From contig NZ_CP125781.1 in assembly GCF_030053895.1 (NCBI RefSeq), positions 1,674,001 through 1,738,000 on the forward strand: a stretch of DNA of 64,000 nt. Reading direction: 5' to 3'. The position numbers and the translations under genes are program-made. Under the pieces are notes generated by a model. It made no database searches. It worked only from the letters and a program-made list of their open reading frames with translations, and had not been told where the DNA came from. This document shows, piece after piece, positions 43,870 to 52,762 of the stretch (its first letter is position 1; every line of letters starts with the position of its first letter). The DNA comes from Trabulsiella odontotermitis. GTDB taxonomy: Bacteria > Pseudomonadota > Gammaproteobacteria > Enterobacterales > Enterobacteriaceae.

Positions 43870-43935
43870 TTAACGACGAATTATTAATTATTCCGCCGGG
43901 TAACCCAGGGGATTAAATCATTAAGCGGGAATTTT

Positions 43936-45186
43936 ATGGCTTCTTTAAAGATAAAGTATGCTGCAACAATCATTGGCAGCCTGATACTGGGCGGAGTGGT
44001 CTCCGTTGGCGCCTACCACTATGTCACTTCTGCACAAAAACCGGAGACCTCATCTGCGGAGCGCAAAGTGCTGTTCTGGTATGACCCAATGAAGCCGGAT
44101 ACTAAATTCGATAAGCCGGGGAAATCCCCGTTTATGGATATGGATTTAATCCCTAAATATGCCGATGAAGAGAGCGAAAAAAGCGACCACGGAATTCGTA
44201 TTGATCCAACCCAGGTGCAGAATCTGGGGCTGAAAACAGAAAAAGTCGTCAAAGGGCACCTGAATTATTCGCAGACCATTCCGGCAAACGTCAGTTTTAA
44301 CGAATACCAGTTTGTTATTGTTCAGGCGCGTTCAGACGGCTTTGTCGAAAAAGTCTATCCGCTGACTATCGGCGACAAGGTGAAAAAAGGCACACCGCTG
44401 ATTGATATCACTATCCCGGAATGGGTCGAAGCACAGAGCGAATACCTTTTATTATCCAGTACCAACGGGTCGGCCACCCAGCTTAAAGGCGTGCTTGAGC
44501 GTCTTCGCCTGGCCGGTATGCCTGAAAAGGATATCCAGCGCTTGCGCTCGAGCCGCAGTATTCAGACCCGTTTTACCATCACCGCACCGATCGACGGCGT
44601 TATTACTGCCTTTGATCTGCGCAGCGGAATGAACATTTCAAAAGATAAAGTCGTTGCCCAGATCCAGGGGATGGATCCGGTCTGGATCAGCGCGGCGGTA
44701 CCGGAATCTATTGCTTATCTGCTCAAAGACACCTCGCAGTTTGAAATATCGGTACCGGCTTATCCGGATAAAACGTTCAACGTTGAAAAATGGAACATTC
44801 TGCCGAGTGTGGATCAAACCACCCGTACGTTGCAGGTGCGTCTGCAGGTGACCAACCAGGATGAGCTGCTGAAACCCGGGATGAATGCGTATCTGAAACT
44901 CAATACCCGGAGTCAGGAAATGCTGCTGATCCCCTCCCAGGCGGTGATTGATACCGGCACTGAACAGCGCGTGATGACTGTCGATAGCAACGGTCGGTTT
45001 GTGCCGAAAGTGATCCACGTTCTGCATGAGTCGCAACGGCAGGCAGGAATAGGCGCCGGGCTGAACGAGGGAGATTCCGTGGTGGTCAGCGGCCTGTTTC
45101 TTATTGACTCCGAAGCCAATATCACCGGCGCGCTGGAACGGATGCGTCATGCGGAAAACGCGGCTAACGCGCATTCCGGTCACTAA
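43936..45186 (+). CDS. cusB: Periplasmic adaptor CusB
   Basis: A 416-residue membrane fusion protein linking CusA to CusC. An N-terminal membrane anchor (about 9-28) is followed by a heavy-metal-binding domain VLFWYDPMKPDTKFDKPGKSPFMDMDLIPKYADE, whose Met residues take metal from CusF. The barrel-sandwich, alpha-hairpin and beta-barrel domains follow. It starts 66 bp after cusF and ends 10 bp before cusA. Confidence 0.95.
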   Translation: MASLKIKYAATIIGSLILGGVVSVGAYHYVTSAQKPETSSAERKVLFWYDPMKPDTKFDKPGKSPFMDMDLIPKYADEESEKSDHGIRIDPTQVQNLGLKTEKVVKGHLNYSQTIPANVSFNEYQFVIVQARSDGFVEKVYPLTIGDKVKKGTPLIDITIPEWVEAQSEYLLLSSTNGSATQLKGVLERLRLAGMPEKDIQRLRSSRSIQTRFTITAPIDGVITAFDLRSGMNISKDKVVAQIQGMDPVWISAAVPESIAYLLKDTSQFEISVPAYPDKTFNVEKWNILPSVDQTTRTLQVRLQVTNQDELLKPGMNAYLKLNTRSQEMLLIPSQAVIDTGTEQRVMTVDSNGRFVPKVIHVLHESQRQAGIGAGLNEGDSVVVSGLFLIDSEANITGALERMRHAENAANAHSGH

Positions 45187-45196
45187 GGAGACGACG

Positions 45197-48100
45197 ATGA
45201 TTGAATGGATTATCCGGCGCTCCGTGGCCAACCGCTTCCTGGTCATCATGGGCGCTCTGTTTCTAAGTGTCTGGGGAACCTGGACGATTATCAATACGCC
45301 AGTGGATGCGCTGCCCGATCTCTCTGACGTTCAGGTCATTATCAAAACCAGTTATCCCGGCCAGGCGCCGCGAATTGTGGAAGACCAGGTCACCTATCCG
45401 CTCACTACGACCATGCTGTCGGTGCCGGGCGCAAAGACGGTACGCGGGTTTTCTCAGTTTGGTGACTCCTATGTGTATGTCATTTTTGAAGACGGTACTG
45501 ATCTGTACTGGGCGCGCTCGCGCGTACTGGAATACCTGAATCAGGTGCAGGGAAAACTACCGGCAGGCGTCAGCTCTGAAATAGGGCCTGATGCGACCGG
45601 GGTGGGCTGGATTTTTGAATATGCGCTGGTGGACCGCAGCGGCAAACACGACCTTGCAGAGCTTCGCTCGCTTCAGGACTGGTTTCTGAAATTTGAACTG
45701 AAAACCATCCCTAACGTCGCCGAAGTGGCGTCCGTCGGCGGTGTGGTTAAACAGTATCAGATCCAGGTGAATCCGATGAAACTGGCCCAGTACGGTGTCA
45801 GTCTGCCGGAAGTGAAGCAGGCGCTGGCGTCCTCAAACCAGGAAGCAGGCGGGTCGTCCGTTGAAATTGCTGAAGCCGAATATATGGTTCGTGCCAGCGG
45901 TTATCTGCAGACCATCGATGACTTCAATAATATCGTCCTGAAAACCGGGGAGAACGGTGTGCCGGTATATCTCCGTGACGTTGCCCGTGTGCAAACGGGG
46001 CCGGAAATGCGCCGGGGTATCGCGGAGTTTAATGGTGAAGGGGAAGTGGCTGGCGGCGTCGTGATCCTGCGCTCAGGCAAAAATGCCCGCGAGGTGATCA
46101 CGGCGGTTAAAGAGAAACTGGAAACCCTGAAAAGCAGCCTGCCGGAGGGGGTGGAGGTTGTCACCACCTACGATCGCAGCCAGTTAATCGATCGCGCCAT
46201 TGATAACCTGAGCCATAAGCTGCTGGAAGAGTTTATCGTGGTGGCTATCGTTTGTGCCCTGTTTCTCTGGCATGTCCGCTCGGCACTGGTCGCCATTATT
46301 TCCCTGCCGCTGGGTCTGTGTATTGCCTTCATCGTGATGCATTTTCAGGGACTGAACGCCAATATCATGTCGCTCGGCGGGATTGCCATTGCGGTGGGGG
46401 CGATGGTGGATGCCGCCATTGTGATGATAGAAAATGCCCACAAACGGCTGGAAGAGTGGGACCATCATCATCCCGGAGAGCAGATCGACAACGCCACTCG
46501 CTGGAAGGTGATCACCGATGCGTCGGTGGAGGTCGGGCCTGCGCTGTTTATCAGCCTGCTGATTATCACGCTGTCGTTTATCCCTATCTTTACCCTTGAA
46601 GGGCAGGAAGGGCGCCTGTTTGGCCCACTGGCCTTCACCAAAACCTATTCCATGGCCGGGGCCGCCGCGCTGGCGATCATCGTTATTCCTATCCTGATGG
46701 GCTTCTGGATCCGCGGGAAAATTCCGGCGGAGACCAGCAATCCGCTGAACCGCTTTTTGATACACATTTATCACCCGTTATTGCTCAAAGTGCTTCACTG
46801 GCCGAAGACCACGCTGCTGGTCGCCGCCTTATCCATCTTCACGGTCATCTGGCCGCTGAGCCGGGTTGGCGGGGAGTTTCTGCCCAAAATCAACGAGGGG
46901 GATCTGTTGTATATGCCTTCGACGTTACCCGGCATTTCACCCGGGCAGGCGTCGGTGCTGTTGCAGACCACCGACAAGCTGATCAAAACCGTCCCGGAAG
47001 TGGCAACGGTGTTTGGCAAAACCGGTAAAGCAGAAACGGCAACGGATTCCGCGCCACTCGAAATGGTCGAAACGACAATCCAGCTGAAGCCAGAAGATCA
47101 GTGGCGTCCGGGGATGACGATTGACAAGATCATTGAAGAGCTTGATGCGACGGTCCGTTTACCTGGTCTGGCAAATCTCTGGGTTCCGCCAATTCGTAAC
47201 CGCATTGATATGTTATCTACCGGGATCAAGAGCCCGATTGGCATTAAGGTTTCCGGGACGGTGCTGTCCGATGTTGATGTCACGGCACAGCGCATCGAGA
47301 CGGTGGCAAAAACGGTGCCTGGCGTGGTTTCTGCCCTCGCGGAACGTCTGGAAGGCGGGCGATACATTGATGTGGATATCAACCGGGAAAAAGCCTCCCG
47401 TTATGGCATGACGGTCGGTGATGTACAGCTGTTTGTGTCGTCGGCTATCGGTGGCGCCATGGTCGGGGAAACGGTGGAAGGTGTTGCGCGTTACCCGATC
47501 AACATCCGCTATCCGCAGGACTACCGTAACAGCCCGCAAGCGCTGAAGCAGATGCCGATCCTTACGCCCATGAAGCAGCAGATCACCCTCGGTGATGTTG
47601 CCGATGTGAAGGTGGTGTCCGGGCCGACCATGCTGAAAACCGAAAACGCGCGTCCGGCCAGCTGGATTTACATTGATGCCCGGGGCCGCGACATGGTGTC
47701 CGTAGTCAACGACCTCAAAACGGCGATCAGTCAACAGGTCAAGCTGAAACCCGGTACCAGTGTGGCCTTCTCCGGTCAGTTTGAATTACTGGAGCATGCC
47801 AACAAAAAACTGAAACTGATGGTGCCGATGACGGTGATGATCATTTTCATTCTGCTTTACCTTGCGTTCCGCCGCGTTGACGAAGCACTGCTTATTCTGA
47901 TGAGCCTGCCGTTTGCGCTGGTGGGCGGCATATGGTTCCTCTACTGGCAGGGTTTTCATATGTCCGTGGCCACGGGGACCGGGTTTATTGCGCTGGCAGG
48001 TGTCGCGGCGGAGTTCGGTGTCGTGATGCTGATGTATCTTCGTCATGCCATCGAAGCACAACCGGCATTGTCCCGCGAGGATTCCTTCACGCCGGAAGGG

Positions 48101-48364
48101 CTTGATGACGCGCTTTATCAGGGGGCGGTATTGCGCGTGCGGCCAAAAGCCATGACGGTTGCGGTGATCATCGCCGGTCTGTTACCCATTCTGTGGGGAA
48201 CCGGCGCAGGCTCGGAAGTGATGAGCCGGATTGCGGCACCGATGATCGGCGGAATGATTACCGCGCCGCTACTCTCGCTGTTTATTATTCCTGCCGCCTA
48301 CAAGCTCATATGGTTGCGCAGACATCACGCTACAATTCGGAAAATGCCAGTAAGTACCCGGTAA
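45197..48364 (+). CDS. cusA: RND copper/silver efflux pump CusA
   Basis: A 1055-residue heavy-metal-efflux RND antiporter with 12 helices and two large periplasmic loops. Segments with the Met residues of the Cu/Ag path are conserved (YMPSTLPGIS, APLEMVETT, RNRIDMLSTGIKSP). The proton relay region in helix 4 reads VGAMVDAAIVMIENAHKRLEEW. ATG 45197 gives MIEWIIRRSVANRFLV, the family start; the frame open from 45104 overlaps cusB. It is the last gene of cusCFBA. Confidence 0.96.
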   Translation: MIEWIIRRSVANRFLVIMGALFLSVWGTWTIINTPVDALPDLSDVQVIIKTSYPGQAPRIVEDQVTYPLTTTMLSVPGAKTVRGFSQFGDSYVYVIFEDGTDLYWARSRVLEYLNQVQGKLPAGVSSEIGPDATGVGWIFEYALVDRSGKHDLAELRSLQDWFLKFELKTIPNVAEVASVGGVVKQYQIQVNPMKLAQYGVSLPEVKQALASSNQEAGGSSVEIAEAEYMVRASGYLQTIDDFNNIVLKTGENGVPVYLRDVARVQTGPEMRRGIAEFNGEGEVAGGVVILRSGKNAREVITAVKEKLETLKSSLPEGVEVVTTYDRSQLIDRAIDNLSHKLLEEFIVVAIVCALFLWHVRSALVAIISLPLGLCIAFIVMHFQGLNANIMSLGGIAIAVGAMVDAAIVMIENAHKRLEEWDHHHPGEQIDNATRWKVITDASVEVGPALFISLLIITLSFIPIFTLEGQEGRLFGPLAFTKTYSMAGAAALAIIVIPILMGFWIRGKIPAETSNPLNRFLIHIYHPLLLKVLHWPKTTLLVAALSIFTVIWPLSRVGGEFLPKINEGDLLYMPSTLPGISPGQASVLLQTTDKLIKTVPEVATVFGKTGKAETATDSAPLEMVETTIQLKPEDQWRPGMTIDKIIEELDATVRLPGLANLWVPPIRNRIDMLSTGIKSPIGIKVSGTVLSDVDVTAQRIETVAKTVPGVVSALAERLEGGRYIDVDINREKASRYGMTVGDVQLFVSSAIGGAMVGETVEGVARYPINIRYPQDYRNSPQALKQMPILTPMKQQITLGDVADVKVVSGPTMLKTENARPASWIYIDARGRDMVSVVNDLKTAISQQVKLKPGTSVAFSGQFELLEHANKKLKLMVPMTVMIIFILLYLAFRRVDEALLILMSLPFALVGGIWFLYWQGFHMSVATGTGFIALAGVAAEFGVVMLMYLRHAIEAQPALSREDSFTPEGLDDALYQGAVLRVRPKAMTVAVIIAGLLPILWGTGAGSEVMSRIAAPMIGGMITAPLLSLFIIPAAYKLIWLRRHHATIRKMPVSTR

Positions 48365-48371
48365 GATTCGC

Positions 48372-48405
48372 CCCCGGATAATCGTGATTTCTTGATTATC
48401 CGGGG
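48372..48405 (+). promoter_or_regulatory. Strong hairpin overlapping the mipA-like ribosome binding site
   Basis: A perfect 12-bp inverted repeat, CCCCGGATAATC and GATTATCCGGGG with a 10-base loop, lies between cusA and the mipA-like gene. It lacks a T tract, so it is a poor terminator. Its last four G (48402-48405) are the only Shine-Dalgarno-like bases for the ATG at 48415, so folding would hide the site. Confidence 0.6.
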
Positions 48406-48414
48406 AATAATGAC

Positions 48415-49182
48415 ATGCCATATCGCCTGCAGGCCGGACGGATCACCGTCGCGGCTATCGCCAGCGCTTTGACGCTGGCCTCTTCTTCTGCTTTTGCCGC
48501 TGAATGGGGAATCGGCGCTGGCGTTGCCAGTACGCAAAAGCCTTACAAAGGGATGTCGCGTGATACCACGCCGTTGCCGCTGCTCTATTTTGATAATCAG
48601 TACCTGCACTTTTTCGGCACCGAAGCAGAAATAAAATTGCCTGGCGTCACGTTCAATGAAACTCAGCGGCTGAATATTGGTCTTATCGGCAGATATGACG
48701 GCTCAGGATATGAGGCTGACGACGCCGGTATTCTCGACGGCATGGCGAAGCGTAAAGGCGGTTTCTGGGGCGGCGCAAAAATGGAGTGGCAAAACCCCTG
48801 GGTCACGCTGAATGCCGACTGGACGCATGATCTCTCCGGCAACAGCAAGGGGCAGCGCGTTAAACTGGGCGCTGAACGACGCTGGCAGTGGGGCGACGTA
48901 TCCCTGACGCCGCGCGTTGTCGCCAGCTGGCATGATAAAAAATATATCGACTATTACTATGGCGTGCGTGCGGACGAAGCCCGCGACTGGCGACCCGCTT
49001 ATCAGGGGAAATCATCGTTGAGTGCGGAACTCGGCCTGCTGAGTATTTACCGCTTCAGCGCCCACCATTCTTTGATGCTTGATCTGGAAATCACGCCGCT
49101 CTCCTCTGAAGTGAAAGAGAGCCCGCTGGTGGACCGTTCACGCGAAGATCGCATTTTTCTGGGGTATATGTACCGTTTCTGA
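48415..49182 (+). CDS. MipA/OmpV family outer membrane protein
   Basis: A 255-residue outer membrane beta-barrel of the MipA/OmpV family. A signal peptide ends near ASSSAFA-AEWGIG (about residue 28). The barrel shows the family segments GAGVASTQKPYKGM, LPLLYFDNQYLHFFG, GRYDGSGYEADD and the C-terminal aromatic residue (GYMYRF) used for BAM insertion. Members bind MltA or act as porins; some are made with two-component systems. Its stop overlaps the start of the response regulator at 49182 by one base, so these are an operon. Confidence 0.88.
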   Translation: MPYRLQAGRITVAAIASALTLASSSAFAAEWGIGAGVASTQKPYKGMSRDTTPLPLLYFDNQYLHFFGTEAEIKLPGVTFNETQRLNIGLIGRYDGSGYEADDAGILDGMAKRKGGFWGGAKMEWQNPWVTLNADWTHDLSGNSKGQRVKLGAERRWQWGDVSLTPRVVASWHDKKYIDYYYGVRADEARDWRPAYQGKSSLSAELGLLSIYRFSAHHSLMLDLEITPLSSEVKESPLVDRSREDRIFLGYMYRF

Positions 49183-49868
49183 TGGGCAGAATACTGTTAA
49201 TTGAAGATCACGGGCATCTGGCGAGGCTGGTGGTGAAAGGGCTGACCAGCGCCGGAATTTCTGTCGATACTGTCGGCAGCCGGGAAGCGGCATTAAGCGC
49301 GTTGCAGATGGTGTCCTACCAGGCGCTGGTGCTGGATCGCGGTCTGCCGGACGGCGACGGGCTGCTTTTACTTCAGCAACTGCGTCAGTGCAATATCACC
49401 GTGCCCTGTCTGTTCCTCACCGCTCGTGACGCCCTGCACGATCGGGTTGAAGGACTGGAAGCGGGAGCCGACGATTATCTACCCAAACCCTTTGCCATGG
49501 CGGAGCTGGTGGCTCGCGTACGGGCGTTGCTGCGCCGTCCCGTTGTCAGCCAGACGCTTGAACCCACTTTCGGCGACATCACGCTACTGCCCGACTCGGG
49601 TGTAATGCGCTGCCGCGATGAGAGCATTACCCTCGCGCCGGCAGAAATGCAGATTATGCTAACGCTCATCCACAAGCAGGGCGGCGTGGTGCGCCGTAGC
49701 GCGATGGAGGGCGCTGGCTGGGGACTGAGCGACCCGGTGACGCCAAACGCGCTGGATGTCGCCCTGCACCGGTTGCGTCGCAAACTGGCGGCCATTGGAT
49801 CCGGTCTGCATATCGTTAACCAGAGAGGGCAGGGCTATGCGCTGCGTAAAAGCGATACCGATAAATAG
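49182..49868 (+). CDS. OmpR-family response regulator
   Basis: A 228-residue response regulator of the PmrA/QseB class: receiver with acidic pair LIEDHG, phospho-acceptor Asp near 52 (LVLDRGLPDGDG), LTARD and Lys near 102 (DYLPKPF), followed by a winged-helix domain (NALDVALHRLRRKL, GQGYAL). It lies between the mipA-like gene and the kinase with overlaps at both ends. The regulon is unknown. Confidence 0.9.
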   Translation: MGRILLIEDHGHLARLVVKGLTSAGISVDTVGSREAALSALQMVSYQALVLDRGLPDGDGLLLLQQLRQCNITVPCLFLTARDALHDRVEGLEAGADDYLPKPFAMAELVARVRALLRRPVVSQTLEPTFGDITLLPDSGVMRCRDESITLAPAEMQIMLTLIHKQGGVVRRSAMEGAGWGLSDPVTPNALDVALHRLRRKLAAIGSGLHIVNQRGQGYALRKSDTDK

Positions 49869-51198
49869 CCTGTCGCTTCGCATCCTGCTGGCTTACGTGG
49901 TCGGTACGTTGCTGAGTATCGGCTTGCTGGTGGCGTTTGGTGCCATTGTGAAAGAGCGCCTGCCGGGCATGGCGCTGCCCGAACGCACCCAGCTACTGGC
50001 GGAGCGGCTACAGTTCGACGCGCAGGGTAACCCGACGGGATTTATCGACAGCGACGATCATCCATTGTGGATCTACGACAGTCTGCGCCAGGAAACCGCC
50101 TGGCGGGTGCTGGACGACAAGCGTCGGGTGGTCCTGCTTTCCCCGGGCGCAACGACCTGGCCGGATCAGGACGCGATAAGGCAACAACCCGAACAACGTT
50201 TTGAATTTACCCGCGATGACGTGCTTTACGACGGGGCGAGAGAAATGCAACTGCACGATGGTCGCTCGTGGTTTGTCGAACTGGCGGTCAGCTCACGAAT
50301 GGTCGATTTTCTGCATCTGAGCTTTGCGCTGCACTTTATTCGTCTGGGGGTGATCGCGTTTAGTCTGGTGCTGCTGGTGACCTTTGCCGCCTGCGTCTGC
50401 CTGAGTCTGAAATATGCGTTGCGACCACTGCGGAAGATTTCGCAGGCCGCCACGCAAATCTCTCCCCGTTCCCTCAGCAACCGGCTTGAGACAGAACATG
50501 TTCCTGCCGAACTGATCCCGCTCATCGCCAGTTTTAATCAGGCGCTCGGCAGGCTGGAAAAAAGTTTTCGCAGCCAACAGGATTTTCTCGCCACTGCTGC
50601 CCATGAGCTGAAAACGCCACTGACGCTGTTACGTGCTGAAGTGGAGCTGATGGAGGCGCGCGCGGGGGTGCGCGAGCCGTTGCTGATGCAGGTGTCGCAT
50701 CTGGCGCGTCAGGTTCAGCAACTGTTACTGCTGGCCGAAGCGAGCGAGCCGTTGAGTTACCGGTTTAGCGATGTGAACGCCGGTGACGTGGTGCGCGATG
50801 CCGCCGGTTATCTGCAACGCATCGCTGATGACGCCAGCGTCAGACTCACCATTCACGGCGACGATGAGGTGGCTAAATGGCACGCCGATCGCGGGGCGCT
50901 CTTTACGCTACTGAAAAACCTGATTGAAAACGCTATTCAGCATGCGCCGGTGGGCACGATCGTCAGCGTTGATGTGCGGGCAGAGAGCCTGAGCGTGCGC
51001 GACCAGGGCGCCGGGGTTGAACCCGAAGAGATCCCGCATCTGTTTGAGCGTTTCTGGCGCGGGGCGCATCGCCGGGATACCGGTGCAGGTCTGGGGCTGG
51101 CGATTTGCCAGGAGATTTGTACGGCGCACGGCTGGACGTTGACTGCCTGTAACGGTCTGACGGGGCTGACCGTCACCGTTTACCGTATTAAGAATTAG
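49837..51198 (+). CDS. Sensor histidine kinase (partner of 49182 regulator)
   Basis: A 453-residue membrane kinase with helices at about 14-36 and 166-190, a ~130-residue periplasmic sensor, HAMP, H-box FLATAAHELKTPLTLLRAE (His near 258), N-box NLIENAIQHAP and G-box GAGLGLAICQ. The ATG 49837 lies 32 bp inside the regulator gene and follows AGAGAGGGC. Its signal is unknown; the linked outer membrane protein suggests an envelope cue. Confidence 0.88.
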   Translation: MRCVKAIPINSLSLRILLAYVVGTLLSIGLLVAFGAIVKERLPGMALPERTQLLAERLQFDAQGNPTGFIDSDDHPLWIYDSLRQETAWRVLDDKRRVVLLSPGATTWPDQDAIRQQPEQRFEFTRDDVLYDGAREMQLHDGRSWFVELAVSSRMVDFLHLSFALHFIRLGVIAFSLVLLVTFAACVCLSLKYALRPLRKISQAATQISPRSLSNRLETEHVPAELIPLIASFNQALGRLEKSFRSQQDFLATAAHELKTPLTLLRAEVELMEARAGVREPLLMQVSHLARQVQQLLLLAEASEPLSYRFSDVNAGDVVRDAAGYLQRIADDASVRLTIHGDDEVAKWHADRGALFTLLKNLIENAIQHAPVGTIVSVDVRAESLSVRDQGAGVEPEEIPHLFERFWRGAHRRDTGAGLGLAICQEICTAHGWTLTACNGLTGLTVTVYRIKN

Positions 51199-51208
51199 CG
51201 GGACTGGC

Positions 51209-52390
51209 TTAAACGTCCTTAATGCGCAGCAAACAGCTCATTGTCAGCATGCACATGCCGAGCGCAATCCAGAACACCGTATGGTAGTTCCAGATTTCCG
51301 CGACAACCCCGGCGAGCGAGCCCGCAATAATCCAGCCCACGCGGGTGGTATTGGTATACAACGTGGTCGCCGACCCCGCCTGACCCGGCATCAGATCCTG
51401 AAAATAGAGCATGCCGATCCCCGCCAGAATGCCGATGTAAATCGCGTTCAGTAACTGCATTCCCAGCAGCAACACCGGCGTGTGCACCGTCAGCATGCCG
51501 ACGTAAAACAGCAAACCTGCCACTGCGGCAATGCGCATTAAAAAACGCTTGCCGAAGCGTTTCGCATAGTAACCGGCGATCAGCATCGTCGGGATTTCCA
51601 GCCCGGCGGCGGTGCCCATCATCAGCCCCGCCAGTTTTTCCGGCAGATGTAATTCGTCAATGATAAACAGCGGCATGTTGATGATGTACAGGCTGTTGGT
51701 GCCCCACATCAGCGTGCAAATCACAAACAGCAGCAGGGCGTCCCGGCGATTGCGGCGTGGCGCTTCGATATGGCTGGTGACCGTTTTTGGCTCTTTGCGC
51801 ATGCTCGGCAGAAAAAACCACACGATGGTCGCACAGGCGACAAAAGCAACGGCAGCGCAAAGGTACATCATTGTAAAGCCAAACCCCATCGCCAGCGCGT
51901 AGGCCAGCGGCGGACCGATAACCCATGCCAGCGAGACCTGCGCACGTAAGATCGAGCTGAACATCACCGCTTCGCGACCAGTGTGGTCGGCATGCTCGCG
52001 GGCAAGGGCAAACATTTGCGGGTTGGCAGTGGAGCCGAAGCTACTCAGAAAGACGCCGATAAACAGCAGAATAAAATAGTTGCGGTTCCAGGCGAACAGT
52101 ACGCAGGCCAGCACACCTAGCAGACAGCAGAAGACGATCAGTGATTTGCGATCCCCTTTGCGGTCGGAACGACCAGCGAGAAACTGGCTGACCAGGATGC
52201 CAATCACCGCGCTGCCGGTAAAGAAAAAGCCTACCATCGCCGGTCGGACGTGCACCTCATTGGTCAGAAACAGGCTCAGCGTCGGCGTCTGTAAGGCACC
52301 GGCAATACCGGTCAAAAAGGCAACGAGCAGAAATGAGGACGACGTAATATCAAAACCACGGCGGGTAGCGGCAGCAGAACTGTTTTGCAT
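51209..52390 (-). CDS. setB: Sugar efflux transporter SetB
   Basis: A 393-residue major facilitator of the sugar efflux transporter family with 12 helices, orthologous to E. coli SetB (lactose and glucose export). MFS motif A reads AGRSDRKGDRKSLI between helices 2 and 3. Convergent with the kinase gene and divergent from fruB. Confidence 0.93.
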   Translation of the reverse strand: MQNSSAAATRRGFDITSSSFLLVAFLTGIAGALQTPTLSLFLTNEVHVRPAMVGFFFTGSAVIGILVSQFLAGRSDRKGDRKSLIVFCCLLGVLACVLFAWNRNYFILLFIGVFLSSFGSTANPQMFALAREHADHTGREAVMFSSILRAQVSLAWVIGPPLAYALAMGFGFTMMYLCAAVAFVACATIVWFFLPSMRKEPKTVTSHIEAPRRNRRDALLLFVICTLMWGTNSLYIINMPLFIIDELHLPEKLAGLMMGTAAGLEIPTMLIAGYYAKRFGKRFLMRIAAVAGLLFYVGMLTVHTPVLLLGMQLLNAIYIGILAGIGMLYFQDLMPGQAGSATTLYTNTTRVGWIIAGSLAGVVAEIWNYHTVFWIALGMCMLTMSCLLRIKDV

Positions 52391-52662
52391 GTTTCTCGAT
52401 CGACAAAAAAAGGGGACGCGCGAGTGTACGTCGGTAGTCAGAAAATAAACAGTCGCTTAAATCAAATTCCGCACGAAAAAATCAAAAAGCCATTTCACTT
52501 CGCATTTGCGATAAAGCTGAACGCTGCTGAAGTGTCTGCAAAAAGGTTCGTTCAGCGTCAGCAAATGTAGCGCTGAGGCTAACGAAATGTGCTGTACATC
52601 TAACTTCTGCGATCAATTTTTCAGCTTTCCTTGCAGCTGCCTGCAGAAAGGCACACACTCCT

Positions 52663-52674
52663 TGAAACGTTTCA
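52663..52674. promoter_or_regulatory. Cra (FruR) operator O1 of fruBKA
   Basis: TGAAACGTTTCA, a perfect palindrome matching the Cra consensus (TGAAACGTTTCA), about 90 bp upstream of fruB. Fructose 1-phosphate from FruK's substrate pool releases Cra. Confidence 0.92.
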
Positions 52675-52728
52675 GCGTCATCTGACGGATGTCTGTAGGC
52701 ACAGATGGCGCTTTTTTCTCATGCAAGC

Positions 52729-52740
52729 TGAAACGATTCA
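52729..52740. promoter_or_regulatory. Cra (FruR) operator O2 of fruBKA
   Basis: TGAAACGATTCA differs at one base from the palindromic Cra site. Preceded by GC as in O1 context. It lies 22 bp upstream of the fruB start, as in E. coli where two Cra sites control fru. Confidence 0.88.
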
Positions 52741-52762
52741 ATCTCAGCAGGAGAGGAGAACC

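Larger units (their letters stand above)
52391..52762. other. setB-fruB divergent promoter region
   Basis: About 370 bp without a credible gene. It carries the two Cra operators of the fru operon (separate entries) at its fruB end; the rest presumably holds the setB promoter. Confidence 0.6.
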
